Source of the DNA: an uncultured Pseudomonadota bacterium
GTDB taxonomy: Bacteria; Bdellovibrionota_B; Oligoflexia; Oligoflexales; CAIYRB01
Assembly: GCA_903915625.1 (NCBI GenBank)
Contig: CAIWTN010000185.1
Coordinates: forward strand, 1-64,000
DNA length: 64,000 nt
Reading direction: 5' to 3'
The position numbers were made by a program, and so were the translations under genes. Position 1 is the stretch's first letter. Each line of letters starts with the position of its first letter. The notes below the pieces were generated by a model. It saw only the letters and a program-made list of their open reading frames with translations. It was not told the DNA's origin and did no database searches. Positions 45,395 through 54,319 of this stretch are shown one piece after another.

Positions 45395-46061
45395 TAATCG
45401 CCCCAGCGCGTGATTTTACCATATTTTCCTGGTTGACTCGCATCAGCCACTTCACCGAATAGTAGACCTCTAGCCCCTTACCGGCATTTGCCACGACGGT
45501 TCCGCAAGGCACATCAATATCTTTCTGCAAATCTTTAATATGTACGACCACCTGCAAAAAAGCAGCTTTAGCCTGAATCATCGCATCCATATCATTGGAT
45601 CTCATGACGGTAGAGTTCAAATTCACCTGATAGCATGCATAAAAAGTTGAAGCTGCCTGGGCTGTAGCAGCGCTAAAAATAGGTTTACTCATGCAGCGGT
45701 TGTAGTCTGGATCTCCCGGGAATTTACCGACTATCCCCGTTTTAACGGTGCTATCTATTGATCCAATATTGGCTAAATTAATTTTGTTTATTAAATTTAT
45801 ATTACCACACCGCGCCCCTGGACCAGCTGCATTTACATAATTCTTAAATGACTGCGCTACCACTTGCACCACAGCAGCATCCATCTCCCGCGAAGCTTCG
45901 TTTGCTGTGACACGGCGTCTAGACTTATTCAAAGCACTGATGCCCATTCCCGCCGAAAGGACGAGGATGATCAAAATCGCCGCACCAACCATTGCAGACA
46001 GCAGAGTCTCGCCGGATTGGCCGTTGCGACGCATTAGCATCTTATGAAATCTAGCATTCAT
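45381..46061 (-). CDS. Pseudopilin-like protein with atypical cleavage region
   Basis: 226 aa from ATG 46061, GGAG eight bases upstream. The leader MNARFHKMLMRRNGQSG is followed by ETLLSAMVGAAILIILVLSAGMGISAL: a prepilin-like basic leader ending in Gly, then a hydrophobic helix. The usual Glu at +5 is missing and a Glu stands at +1 instead. The body has cysteines in GARCGN, YNRCMSK, FYACYQV and VPCGTV. Position between a Hint-domain protein and a standard minor pilin suggests a minor pseudopilin (GspI/PilV-like). Family assignment is moderate. Confidence 0.72.
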   Translation of the reverse strand: MNARFHKMLMRRNGQSGETLLSAMVGAAILIILVLSAGMGISALNKSRRRVTANEASREMDAAVVQVVAQSFKNYVNAAGPGARCGNINLINKINLANIGSIDSTVKTGIVGKFPGDPDYNRCMSKPIFSAATAQAASTFYACYQVNLNSTVMRSNDMDAMIQAKAAFLQVVVHIKDLQKDIDVPCGTVVANAGKGLEVYYSVKWLMRVNQENMVKSRAGAINVAL

Positions 46062-46102
46062 CGGGAGCACTCCGCATTAATACGCAACATGATCGGCATC
46101 TC

Positions 46103-48571
46103 TCACTGATTCGAAAGCAAAGATCCCAGTTTCTCCTGTAAGTAAAGGTCCCCAGTTATAAGTCCATTAGCGAGCAGAGCGTGATCATCCGGATCTGAAG
46201 TCGGAGCATCGAGTTCCAGATTTACCACCGGCAGACGGCCTCTTTCTCGACTGACCGAATCAATACGGCGCCAGTTACCTTTGGCATCTTGAATCGAATC
46301 AATATTAGTCAGGTAAATAGCTGCTTTTACACCGCTTGGTGTTAGCATTGGATGCTGTGTAGTGACTTTAACTGTGGCATCACCCGCGCGAACGACGACC
46401 AATTCGTATTTCTCTGGCCCCATGGTTGTGCGCTTAACTCGCATAGGAATATTGCGAATCGGATTCATAACCATATCGCCTTGCACTATATCAGCAACTT
46501 CTTTGTCAGTGCCGTCGCCCATACGAATTTTGGTGTGGAATTCGAAGCAGCCTAGGTTAATCCGGTTGTACATGGTGAGCTGGCAATTAGGTGAGTTAGC
46601 TGGTCGAATTTGCCCCATCGGCGTACGCCCTTGGGTGCTGCCTGCAGCAAAACAACGCGCATCGGGTGGGCAATCTGCGGTTTCGTACGGTGAGTTCGCA
46701 ACGGAAGCAATTTCCACGTTGGGATAAGCTGCGCCCATAGTGATTGAGGCATTCCATGCGTTGCCGTAATAATTAACGTAGATATTAGCTGTCTGAGTGT
46801 AGGTCCGAAATTGATTGCCAAAAAATGGGCACTGATTGACCCCTCTGGTCACCCGCGTAATGCACTGACTTGTACCACCGTAACCGTCATTAACCGTACC
46901 GGTGATTTTGTAATCCATAGGTTTGTTCATGGATGTTAGAACCGTATTCAGCTGACTGATAAAACTGTTCGGCTCAAAGGTATTCATCTGTTTGAGAGCT
47001 TTGGAATCGAGCTGCTTGAGACCTTTAGTAGCTGATAAGTCGACATCCGAACTAAGTTTATCCAATTTATTTGGATCCAATGCCTGAATTAAAGCGACCT
47101 GCTCAGCCGTTAGATTCGCTAATCCCGGTAGGCTGACTAAATCAAGCGCGGCTAAGTTTTCGCGCTGGGCCGAAGTAAGGTAAAAAAGTGCATCGCACTG
47201 CTCGATCGTCAGCGACCATAGCGGCTTGTTGCTACTTTGCTTAAAAATCCCTTTTAACATATTGACGTGTGTCGTGAATGCGTTCGTCAGCGTACCTAAC
47301 TGTATCGAATTCAGTCCGGAAATAGCAGTATTGTAGGTTGTTGCTAGTTGCGGCGATACCGAGCTGCTGGAAGCCGATCCATTATAGGCATCTACTGGAG
47401 CACAGAACTGATACTTAGAGCCATTCTTTTTGATGTTGCTCGACAAATCGGCCCCAGTGATGTCCTCAGCCTTGAGCTTTAAAGTGCTGGCGTTGACATT
47501 ACCTACGAAGTCGTAAGAGATGTTCGCACATGCTCCGGGAGCTACCGAAGCCTGATCCGTATATAAGTGACAGTCAGTCGCTGCAACGATCTGCACATTA
47601 GCGCGACATTTAGTCAGACTAAAGTCCTGATCATCGGCCGGTTTGACATAAGCATAAATTGGCATCGGAACAGTTGCCGCACCATCGACAGCAGCCAAAG
47701 GCCGCAATGTCACGACGCTGAATGGCATAACGTTTTTATCAATGCCCGTCACGCTGCGCGCTTTTGACAATAAAGAAGTTTTTGTATAGTTTTTAAGGTC
47801 TGTTTGGCTGTCATTCGAGAGCGAAGCTAAAGCGTCATTTGGCGTGTAGGCTTCAAGAGCAACTCCCGAAACATGAAGGATCATGTCCACTCGCTCGTTC
47901 GGCTGATAAACGGTCTTGCCGCCAACCAGCTCGATCCTACACTCTGGCAGAGGCATCTTAGGAACAGGCAGTGTCGCGTTCATCCGAACAGCGACATTAT
48001 TCTGCGCGGTAGAGGCGACGCTAACATTGTAGCTAGTGATCCAATATGGATAACCAGGTTTTTCAAAAAGCGGTTTATTAAACGTTACATCAGTTTGCTT
48101 GGTAAAGGTCGGGCGCACACCGTTGTCAGCAAAGGTACCCACGTCCTTCGCACTAAGAGCCGTGCTATCGGCAAACTTGAACGACACTTTCGAGAAGGCT
48201 CGGTTGCCTGACATATAGGAGGACACGCCCCAGGTGTTGGCTCCTGAAACCGCCCGCGTTTTATCGACGCTCACATTCGCAAGATATGGCTCCGGGAAAA
48301 CATATGGTAGTCCGGCAGCATAGCTAGCCATAGCCTTCCCGGTAGCCGGGTTCGGCTGATAGTTCATCAAAGCCATGATTTGAGAAAGTCCGGATACACT
48401 GGCTTGTTGAGTCCGGTCAGTAGACAACCTGGCCGAAATTTCGGTGCCAAGATTCTGAATCTTGTCCATCTCGAAATACACACCCGCGGTTATCGCACCG
48501 GCAAGTACAATAGAGAACACGATTGCGGCCGATCCACGTTCATCTCGCCAACTAAAGTTTGATTTCGTCAT
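46103..48571 (-). CDS. Pilin-like N-terminus fused to a large exported region and a C-terminal Hint (hedgehog/intein) domain
   Basis: 822 aa, ATG 48571 with AAGGGG five to six bases upstream. The N-terminus SWRDERGSAAIVFSIVLAGAITAG resembles PilX/GspK-type tip pseudopilins, which lack Glu+5. The middle ~600 residues are largely unrecognised, with several cysteines and a helical repeat around residues 440-520 (LTSAQRENLAALDLVSLPGL). From Cys675 there is a Hint domain: GCFEFHTKIRMGDGTDKEV (block A), VKVTTQHPMLTPSG with the TxxH at His740 (block B), and a C-terminal VNLELD ... HALLANGLITGD. The end is not the classical His-Asn, so cleavage after Gly674, rather than full splicing, is the likeliest chemistry. 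First gene of a four-gene pseudopilin operon. Confidence 0.8.
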   Translation of the reverse strand: MTKSNFSWRDERGSAAIVFSIVLAGAITAGVYFEMDKIQNLGTEISARLSTDRTQQASVSGLSQIMALMNYQPNPATGKAMASYAAGLPYVFPEPYLANVSVDKTRAVSGANTWGVSSYMSGNRAFSKVSFKFADSTALSAKDVGTFADNGVRPTFTKQTDVTFNKPLFEKPGYPYWITSYNVSVASTAQNNVAVRMNATLPVPKMPLPECRIELVGGKTVYQPNERVDMILHVSGVALEAYTPNDALASLSNDSQTDLKNYTKTSLLSKARSVTGIDKNVMPFSVVTLRPLAAVDGAATVPMPIYAYVKPADDQDFSLTKCRANVQIVAATDCHLYTDQASVAPGACANISYDFVGNVNASTLKLKAEDITGADLSSNIKKNGSKYQFCAPVDAYNGSASSSSVSPQLATTYNTAISGLNSIQLGTLTNAFTTHVNMLKGIFKQSSNKPLWSLTIEQCDALFYLTSAQRENLAALDLVSLPGLANLTAEQVALIQALDPNKLDKLSSDVDLSATKGLKQLDSKALKQMNTFEPNSFISQLNTVLTSMNKPMDYKITGTVNDGYGGTSQCITRVTRGVNQCPFFGNQFRTYTQTANIYVNYYGNAWNASITMGAAYPNVEIASVANSPYETADCPPDARCFAAGSTQGRTPMGQIRPANSPNCQLTMYNRINLGCFEFHTKIRMGDGTDKEVADIVQGDMVMNPIRNIPMRVKRTTMGPEKYELVVVRAGDATVKVTTQHPMLTPSGVKAAIYLTNIDSIQDAKGNWRRIDSVSRERGRLPVVNLELDAPTSDPDDHALLANGLITGDLYLQEKLGSLLSNQ

Positions 48572-48873
48572 GGTAGCCCCTTCTTGCTATACCCAAGCTT
48601 CGGTTGATTCCCGATGCAACTTGACATCAATCTGTAAGATCCCGTGATCTCAAGAGAAATATCGGTCAAAATAAATGCGCCCCGTCGACCTAGGAAGTGC
48701 TTAAAAACTAAACAAGTAAATATTAAGGCTGAGTAAATAACTTTTACTTGAGTATCCCCCAAGGGCCAGCTAGCGTACTGAGAGACAATCCTAAAAAAGA
48801 CAGAATTAAGGCAAAGACTCACCAAGTTGATCTACGGCAGATTGACGGTGCATTTTAATGGGGGACCTGAACC
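48572..48873. other. Intergenic region between the divergent Hint operon and the S8 protease gene
   Basis: About 300 bases without an ORF that I can support. It holds an 8-bp inverted repeat, CAAGTAAA (48713-48720) and TTTACTTG (48743-48750), with a related GAGTAAATA between the arms; this could be an operator shared by the two divergent units. I could not find a convincing -35/-10 pair on either strand. Confidence 0.4.
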
Positions 48874-50226
48874 TTGAAGACTAACATTCTGGCCATCCTT
48901 ATCGGAGCAATGGCTCCTCTGTCGGCGCAAGCCACCACCGTCGCAATCATCGATTCGGGATTTGATTACGAGCACGAAGCATTGCAAGGCAAAGTCTGGA
49001 CCAACCCCGCTGAAGTCGCTGACGACACGCTTGATAACGATGGGAACGGTAAAATAGACGATGTCCACGGCTGGAACTTCGCTGACAACGACGGCCTGAT
49101 CATCGACTACAAGCTGCAAGATAGCTACGTACCTGACATCGAAAAATTCCTTGAACTGCAACTCGCAGCCACAGAAGGATCTGCAACCGAAGGCGAAAAA
49201 ATCTGGCTGAAAGAGCGCCTTGGCGACGGCGAATTCATCAAGAGACTACAGACATTCGGTGGCTATGCACACGGTACTCACGTGGCCGGAATCGTCGCTC
49301 GCGACAATCCTGGTGCGCAACTCATTGCGGCTAAGTTGATCTCGACAAAAACCTTCTTCGAAAAACTCAAACGCAAAGTCCACGCGTCGTTGGCCGAGGG
49401 CAAAGATGTAGGCTTCATCCAAGAGTTCGTAATCAAGGCCGGTATGTACGGACTAGCCATACAGCAGGCGAAGACGTTCGCGACTATCGCCGAGTATTTA
49501 CATGCTAACGGTGTGACCGTCGCAAACGGCTCATTTGGCACCGGGATGGAACAAATCCGCGGCCTTGTAGGACCCATCTTGATGGCGGTTACTAAAGGTC
49601 AGCCATCACCAGAGCTTGTTGACGAATATGCCGCGTTCTTCGTCAACCGGATCATCGCTGAACAAGCAAAGATTTTTGCTAAATACCCAGACATCCTCTT
49701 CGTCTTCGCCGCAGGCAACGACAGTTCTGATAACGACGCACTTCCCGCTGCCCCGGCTGGCGTCCGTTTGGATAACGTCATCACAGTGGGAGCCACCATT
49801 GGTAACTCTGCGATTGCACCGTTCAGCAACTTCGGTGCATCCCGCGTCGATTTGTTTGCACCAGGAGTAGGTACTAGGTCCTCTGTACCGCACCAAAACA
49901 TGTACCTACCACTCAGTGGAACGAGCATGGCTGCTCCGGAAGTGACCCGCGTCGCTGCCCTGATCAAGGACAAGAACCCTAACCTTGCAGCTAAAGATCT
50001 CCGCGACATCCTCATGGGCACGATCGATCGTAAGGATTTCCTGAAAGGTCGCTCTTACACAGAAGGCGTCGTCAATGACGAGCGTGCTGTTGCTGCTGCT
50101 GCGGGATCATTGACCACTGACATCCGTAGCGCCATCAAGTCCGCCAAGCGCGCCGTTGCCGACAAAAACCCCGTCGGCAAGTATGACGCTAAAAATGGCG
50201 ATTTCTCGTATGTGACTCCTTTCTAA
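48874..50226 (+). CDS. Secreted S8-family subtilisin-like serine protease
   Basis: 450 aa from TTG 48874 with GGGGGA eight bases upstream. The signal peptide is MKTNILAILIGAMAPLSAQA. The catalytic residues are Asp27 (AIIDSGFD), His133 (YAHGTHVAG), the oxyanion Asn282 (VFAAGND) and Ser351 (SGTSMAAP). A calcium-site-like DNDGNGKIDD lies near residue 55. The Asp to His distance is long because of an insertion (residues ~60-130). The catalytic domain follows the signal peptide with no room for the usual I9-type prodomain, which is odd. A strong terminator follows. Confidence 0.92.
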   Translation: MKTNILAILIGAMAPLSAQATTVAIIDSGFDYEHEALQGKVWTNPAEVADDTLDNDGNGKIDDVHGWNFADNDGLIIDYKLQDSYVPDIEKFLELQLAATEGSATEGEKIWLKERLGDGEFIKRLQTFGGYAHGTHVAGIVARDNPGAQLIAAKLISTKTFFEKLKRKVHASLAEGKDVGFIQEFVIKAGMYGLAIQQAKTFATIAEYLHANGVTVANGSFGTGMEQIRGLVGPILMAVTKGQPSPELVDEYAAFFVNRIIAEQAKIFAKYPDILFVFAAGNDSSDNDALPAAPAGVRLDNVITVGATIGNSAIAPFSNFGASRVDLFAPGVGTRSSVPHQNMYLPLSGTSMAAPEVTRVAALIKDKNPNLAAKDLRDILMGTIDRKDFLKGRSYTEGVVNDERAVAAAAGSLTTDIRSAIKSAKRAVADKNPVGKYDAKNGDFSYVTPF

Positions 50227-50260
50227 GCCACAGCTCTCAGTCACAGCTCTAAGTTACCGC

Positions 50261-50293
50261 AGGCCCTCAGCTATTCGCAGCTGAGGGCCTTTT
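50261..50293 (+). terminator. Rho-independent terminator of the S8 protease gene
   Basis: A perfect 12-bp stem AGGCCCTCAGCT / AGCTGAGGGCCT with a 6-base loop, followed by TTTT. Confidence 0.9.
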
Positions 50294-50420
50294 AACACGC
50301 CCCTCCCCTCTCATTGCCGACACCTATCCTCCACTTAAGCCATTATGAAGTTAGTTCCTTGCCGCCAGCCGATGTGGTAGCACTTCCGCAGCATTAGTCG
50401 GATGATGTAAGGAGATCACT

Positions 50421-51311
50421 ATGCGGCTTGGTAAAATTGTTCAATCAATTCTGACCGTTACGACCATGATCGGGAGCGCCGCAACAACCGCTTTCGCCCT
50501 ACCAATCGGACATTCCAGCGATTATTCCTATACTGAGAGCTCGTCTGTACCCGCGCTATTGGCTCCAGGAGTTAACTTTCTTGGCACCGTCGCACTGAAC
50601 AATTGCTCCGGTGCACTGGTACGATTTCGCCAATCCCACCCCGACGATCGCGCTTTAGTACTTACGAACGGACACTGCTTAGAGAGCGGCCTACCGACAC
50701 CAGGTCAAGTGATCACTGATGCGCCGTCACGCCGTACTTTTGACCTAATGAACAAAGACGCCTCGGATGTCCTGGGTACTCTCAGTGCAGAATCCATGCT
50801 CTATGGCACGATGACCGATACTGACGTAGCTCTGTACCTGCTAACGGACACGTATACCGAGATTAGCCAGCGCTACGGTGTGCAACCATTGACCGTCAGC
50901 GACAAGCATCCAACAGCTGGCGCTGCGATCAACATAGTTTCAGCTTACTGGCGCCGCACCTACACGTGCAGCATCGACAACTTTGTTTCGGAGCTTCATG
51001 AAGACGGCTGGATTTTCCGCGATGCCATCCGTTATACGGCTAAAGGTTGCGCTGTCATTGGCGGCACCTCGGGCGCGCCTATTATTGGCACCGACCCTAG
51101 TCTAGTGATCGGGATCAACAACACGATCAATGAACAAGGCGGCCGCTGCACTCGCAACAATCCTTGTGAAGTAGATCAAAATGGTTCCGTCGTGGTGAAA
51201 AAGGGTACTGGCTACGGTGAGCAGGTCTACTTGTTCTACGGCTGTTTAGACGGCACGGGTCACGGCATCGATTTGAGTCGTGCTGGCTGCAGCCTGCCCA
51301 AGCCTCAGTGA
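50421..51311 (+). CDS. Secreted trypsin/V8-like serine protease
   Basis: 296 aa, ATG 50421 with AAGGAG at ideal distance. The signal peptide ends near TTAFA. The chymotrypsin-fold triad is His85 (LVLTNGHC), Asp135 (MTDTDVALYL) and Ser217 (AVIGGTSGAPII). Several cysteines (NNCSG, TNGHC, YTCSID, KGCAV, GRCTRNNPC) suggest disulfides. It probably acts outside the cell or in the periplasm. No separate propeptide is obvious beyond about 20 residues after the signal. Second of two adjacent exported proteases. Confidence 0.9.
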   Translation: MRLGKIVQSILTVTTMIGSAATTAFALPIGHSSDYSYTESSSVPALLAPGVNFLGTVALNNCSGALVRFRQSHPDDRALVLTNGHCLESGLPTPGQVITDAPSRRTFDLMNKDASDVLGTLSAESMLYGTMTDTDVALYLLTDTYTEISQRYGVQPLTVSDKHPTAGAAINIVSAYWRRTYTCSIDNFVSELHEDGWIFRDAIRYTAKGCAVIGGTSGAPIIGTDPSLVIGINNTINEQGGRCTRNNPCEVDQNGSVVVKKGTGYGEQVYLFYGCLDGTGHGIDLSRAGCSLPKPQ

Positions 51312-51325
51312 TTGTTATGTGATTA

Positions 51326-52078
51326 TTAGGTGCCCGTAAAGATAGACGAAGCGGGCTGCCGAACAAACGGCAGTCCAGGCTCGTCTAATAGGATGCGTTG
51401 AAACGCACCGTCTTGAAACACCAGTAAATTAGGCTGATCCCAGCTCTCGACACTCATCATCAGCTGCGATGTTCGAGGATGTGTCTCTGCATAGGGCACG
51501 TGAAAGTGTCCGATGATCCCATGATCACACTCACTGTCCTCCATCCAGCGGGCGAAGGCGTCGAGGATGCGGTCATGATTGAGCGTCCGGTACTGGTCCT
51601 GAGCACGGGAAAACTTGGCGTGTCTTAATGCGTAGGCATCTAACCAGCCACCGGGGACATAGGCCGCTGCAAACCTCACTGCCTGGGACTTCAGAGTTCC
51701 GCGGAACAGTTTGTACAAGGGCTCATCAGTCAGCAGATCACCGTGGGTCACTTTGAGCCGAACGCCTGACTTAAGGGTTATGTAGATATCACGCTCTTGG
51801 ACGATCTCAATGCCCTTCCATCCGATGCGCTCGAGATGAAACTCATGATTGCCCTCGACATAAACCACTCGTACCCCACGCTGCACCAAGCCCACAAGGG
51901 CCTCACCCAGCGGGCGAAACTTGCGCCGGAAGTAGTCGCTATCGCCGAAGCAAAAGTCACAGATGTCGCCATTGAGGACTACGGTCTCTACCTGCGGCCC
52001 AAGACGCTCAAGGGCGTCCAACAATAGACGAGCTCTCTTGTCAGCCATGTGCTGAATATGAATGTCAGAGACCAGCAC
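51326..52078 (-). CDS. LpxH-like metallophosphoesterase (UDP-2,3-diacylglucosamine diphosphatase type)
   Basis: 250 aa as listed. The calcineurin-like metal motifs are complete: LVSDIHI, VLNGDICDFCFG, YVEGNHEFH, VTHGDLLTD and IIGHFHVPY. In Gram-negative cells LpxH hydrolyses UDP-diacylglucosamine in lipid A synthesis; sequence alone cannot exclude a related phosphoesterase. The start is a problem: GTG 52078 has no ribosome site and cuts the first strand short. In the same frame AGGAG (52142-52146) stands six bases before ATC 52135, with an open frame and no ATG, GTG or TTG between, so a non-canonical start is possible. Confidence 0.82.
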   Translation of the reverse strand: MLVSDIHIQHMADKRARLLLDALERLGPQVETVVLNGDICDFCFGDSDYFRRKFRPLGEALVGLVQRGVRVVYVEGNHEFHLERIGWKGIEIVQERDIYITLKSGVRLKVTHGDLLTDEPLYKLFRGTLKSQAVRFAAAYVPGGWLDAYALRHAKFSRAQDQYRTLNHDRILDAFARWMEDSECDHGIIGHFHVPYAETHPRTSQLMMSVESWDQPNLLVFQDGAFQRILLDEPGLPFVRQPASSIFTGT

Positions 52079-52269
52079 GAAGGGCGCTGTGATGTGAGAC
52101 TCACCGTTGGCATTGAAGTTAGTCGTATTGATGATCTCGTACTCCTATCAGGAGTGACACTATAACCTGTATCCTCTGGAATGCTCTTGCAAAATCAGGG
52201 CAATTCTGGTTTTTTAACAGGGCTACGTCCATTTTAAAACTAACCGTGGCGTCAATCAGGAGGACTCCA

Positions 52270-52512
52270 ATGTCTCTTTCCGTCGAAGAAAAGGTCAAGC
52301 AAATCGTCGTCAACCAGCTCGGCGTTGAAGAGGGCTCTGTAGTTGGCAAAGCTAAGTTCATCGAAGACCTGGGCGCTGACTCCCTGGATATCGTAGAGCT
52401 AGTTATGGCGATGGAAGAAGCATTCGGCGTCGATATTCCTGACGAAGAAGCTGAAAACATCCGCACCGTCGACGACGCCGTTTCCTTCATCAAAAAGGCT
52501 GAAGACGCCTAA
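52270..52512 (+). CDS. acpP: Acyl carrier protein
   Basis: 80 aa from ATG 52270, preceded by AGGAGGAC; the track start eight codons earlier is not supported. The phosphopantetheine site is the Ser in [19 protein letters not shown] near residue 38. The protein is acidic and of normal ACP length. It carries acyl chains for fatty-acid and lipid A synthesis. The next gene is rpiB, nine bases on; fabF, the usual neighbour, is not here. Confidence 0.96.
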   Translation: MSLSVEEKVKQIVVNQLGVEEGSVVGKAKFIEDLGADSLDIVELVMAMEEAFGVDIPDEEAENIRTVDDAVSFIKKAEDA

Positions 52513-52520
52513 GGAACTCA

Positions 52521-52988
52521 ATGATGGCAACCAAAATCGGAATCGCAGCTGATCACGCCGGCAAAGAGCTCAAGCAACTTATCGGCGAATTCGTGAGGAT
52601 GAAGAATTACGAAGTGGTCGACTACGGGGTTGCCGTCGATTCCGCAAAGTCAGTTGATTATCCCGATTACGCGGCCATTCTGTCGGCTGATGTCGCCAGC
52701 GGCAAGCTAGACCTTGGGGTTTTAATCTGTGGCACAGGCATCGGCATGTGTATCACAGCCAACAAATTCCCTGGGGTCCGCGCGGCGTGTGTCTGGGACG
52801 AATTTACCGCTCGTATGAGCCGAGCTCACAACGACGCCAATATCATCTGTCTTGGCGCTCGAGTGATCAATCATCATCGCGCGGCTGAGCTTGTGAACCT
52901 TTGGCTAGATACCCCTTTTGAAGGGAATCGCCACAAGGCACGGCTTGATAAGATCCGCGAAATAGAAAAAAAGCTGAGCGTGCGCTAA
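52521..52988 (+). CDS. rpiB: Ribose-5-phosphate isomerase B
   Basis: 155 aa. Interconverts ribose 5-phosphate and ribulose 5-phosphate. Seen: [13 protein letters not shown] near residue 6, DYPDYA near 48, the active-site [20 protein letters not shown] near 72, and [17 protein letters not shown] near 103. AAGGA lies just upstream of the tandem ATG. In line with acpP and glyA on one strand. Confidence 0.95.
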   Translation: MMATKIGIAADHAGKELKQLIGEFVRMKNYEVVDYGVAVDSAKSVDYPDYAAILSADVASGKLDLGVLICGTGIGMCITANKFPGVRAACVWDEFTARMSRAHNDANIICLGARVINHHRAAELVNLWLDTPFEGNRHKARLDKIREIEKKLSVR

Positions 52989-53044
52989 GCGCTGCCTTCC
53001 TGCTGCGTTTGACCCGCCCCGCGACCGTTATTAAGGAAAATGCC

Positions 53045-54307
53045 GTGCAAAAGCCGTGGGAGATTCTCCAAAACAAAGATCCGCAAGTGTATCAACTCAT
53101 CGAGGCCGAATTTAAGCGGCAACAAGATGGCCTAGAGTTGATTGCATCGGAGAACTTCGCCTCGGCTGAAGTGATAGCGAGCATGGGCAACGTGCTTGCT
53201 AATAAATACGCCGAAGGACTCCCAGGCAAGCGCTACTATGGCGGTTGTGAGGTTGTGGATGCGGTAGAGACGCTAGCGATTGAGCGACTAACGCGCCTGT
53301 TTGGTGCCAAGTTTGCCAACGTCCAACCACATTCCGGCGCCCAAGCAAATGCCGCGGTGTTCCTTGTACTAGCCAAACCAGGCGACCGCATCTTAGGTCT
53401 AGACTTGGCGCACGGTGGTCACTTGACTCACGGAGCAAAGGTTAACTTCTCAGGCGTCATCTACGAATCCCACTTCTACCAACTTGAGGCGGGCAGTGAT
53501 CTCATAGACATGAACCAGGTGCGCGAGCATGCGCACCGGGTCAAGCCGAAGATTCTAATCGCCGGAGCTAGCGCTTATTCAAGAACCCTTGATTTCGCTG
53601 AGTTTCGCCGTATCGCGGATGAAGTAGGAGCCTACCTAGTCGTAGACATGGCACATATTGCCGGTTTAGTGGCAGCAGGACTGCATCCAAGCCCGGTACC
53701 GCATGCCCATGTGGTGACCACGACGACCCACAAGACCCTGCGCGGTCCACGTGGCGGCGTGATTCTTTGGAACGACGAGTCTCTCAGCAAAGAGATCAAC
53801 AAGGGCGTATTCCCAGGCACACAAGGTGGCCCGCTGGAACACGTAATTGCGGCAAAAGCAGTCTGTTTCCAAGAAGCGCTCCAGCCGTCCTTCAAAGATT
53901 ACCAGTTAGACGTGGTGCGTAATGCCAACACCCTAGCCAACGCCCTCATAGAGCGAGGCTTCAAACTGGTGTCAGGCGGAACAGACAACCACTTGTTGCT
54001 AATTAACCTAAGCGACACACCAGTCAGCGGCAAGCAGCTCGAAGAGGCACTGGGCAAGATCGCAATCACCGTAAATAAGAACACCGTCCCCGGTGAAAAG
54101 CGCAGTCCATTCGTCACTAGTGGCATTCGCATTGGTACCCCAGCTGTGACCACTCGCGGGCTGCGTCAGGCAGATATGGAACATATTGCAAATTGGGTTA
54201 AGCAAGCCTTCGACCACGTTGCAGATGACGCCTACCTGGCAAAGCTGAAAGGCGAAGTTGAATCATTTGCGCGACGGTTCCCGCTCTATCCAAATTGGAC
54301 GAGCTGA
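53045..54307 (+). CDS. glyA: Serine hydroxymethyltransferase
   Basis: 420 aa from GTG 53045, which has AAGGA eight bases upstream; the track start (TTG 53009) adds 12 residues. PLP enzyme converting serine and tetrahydrofolate to glycine and methylene-THF. Seen: [14 protein letters not shown] near residue 25, [20 protein letters not shown] near 52, [13 protein letters not shown] near 200, the PLP-lysine motif [14 protein letters not shown] near 225, and [13 protein letters not shown] near 360. Length matches the E. coli enzyme. Confidence 0.97.
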   Translation: MQKPWEILQNKDPQVYQLIEAEFKRQQDGLELIASENFASAEVIASMGNVLANKYAEGLPGKRYYGGCEVVDAVETLAIERLTRLFGAKFANVQPHSGAQANAAVFLVLAKPGDRILGLDLAHGGHLTHGAKVNFSGVIYESHFYQLEAGSDLIDMNQVREHAHRVKPKILIAGASAYSRTLDFAEFRRIADEVGAYLVVDMAHIAGLVAAGLHPSPVPHAHVVTTTTHKTLRGPRGGVILWNDESLSKEINKGVFPGTQGGPLEHVIAAKAVCFQEALQPSFKDYQLDVVRNANTLANALIERGFKLVSGGTDNHLLLINLSDTPVSGKQLEEALGKIAITVNKNTVPGEKRSPFVTSGIRIGTPAVTTRGLRQADMEHIANWVKQAFDHVADDAYLAKLKGEVESFARRFPLYPNWTS

Positions 54308-54319
54308 TCGGAGTGGAAC

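Noticed and set aside
52119-52493. 124-aa ORF antisense to acpP
   Set aside because: Ser/Thr-rich translation of the opposite strand of acpP and its upstream region; no support.
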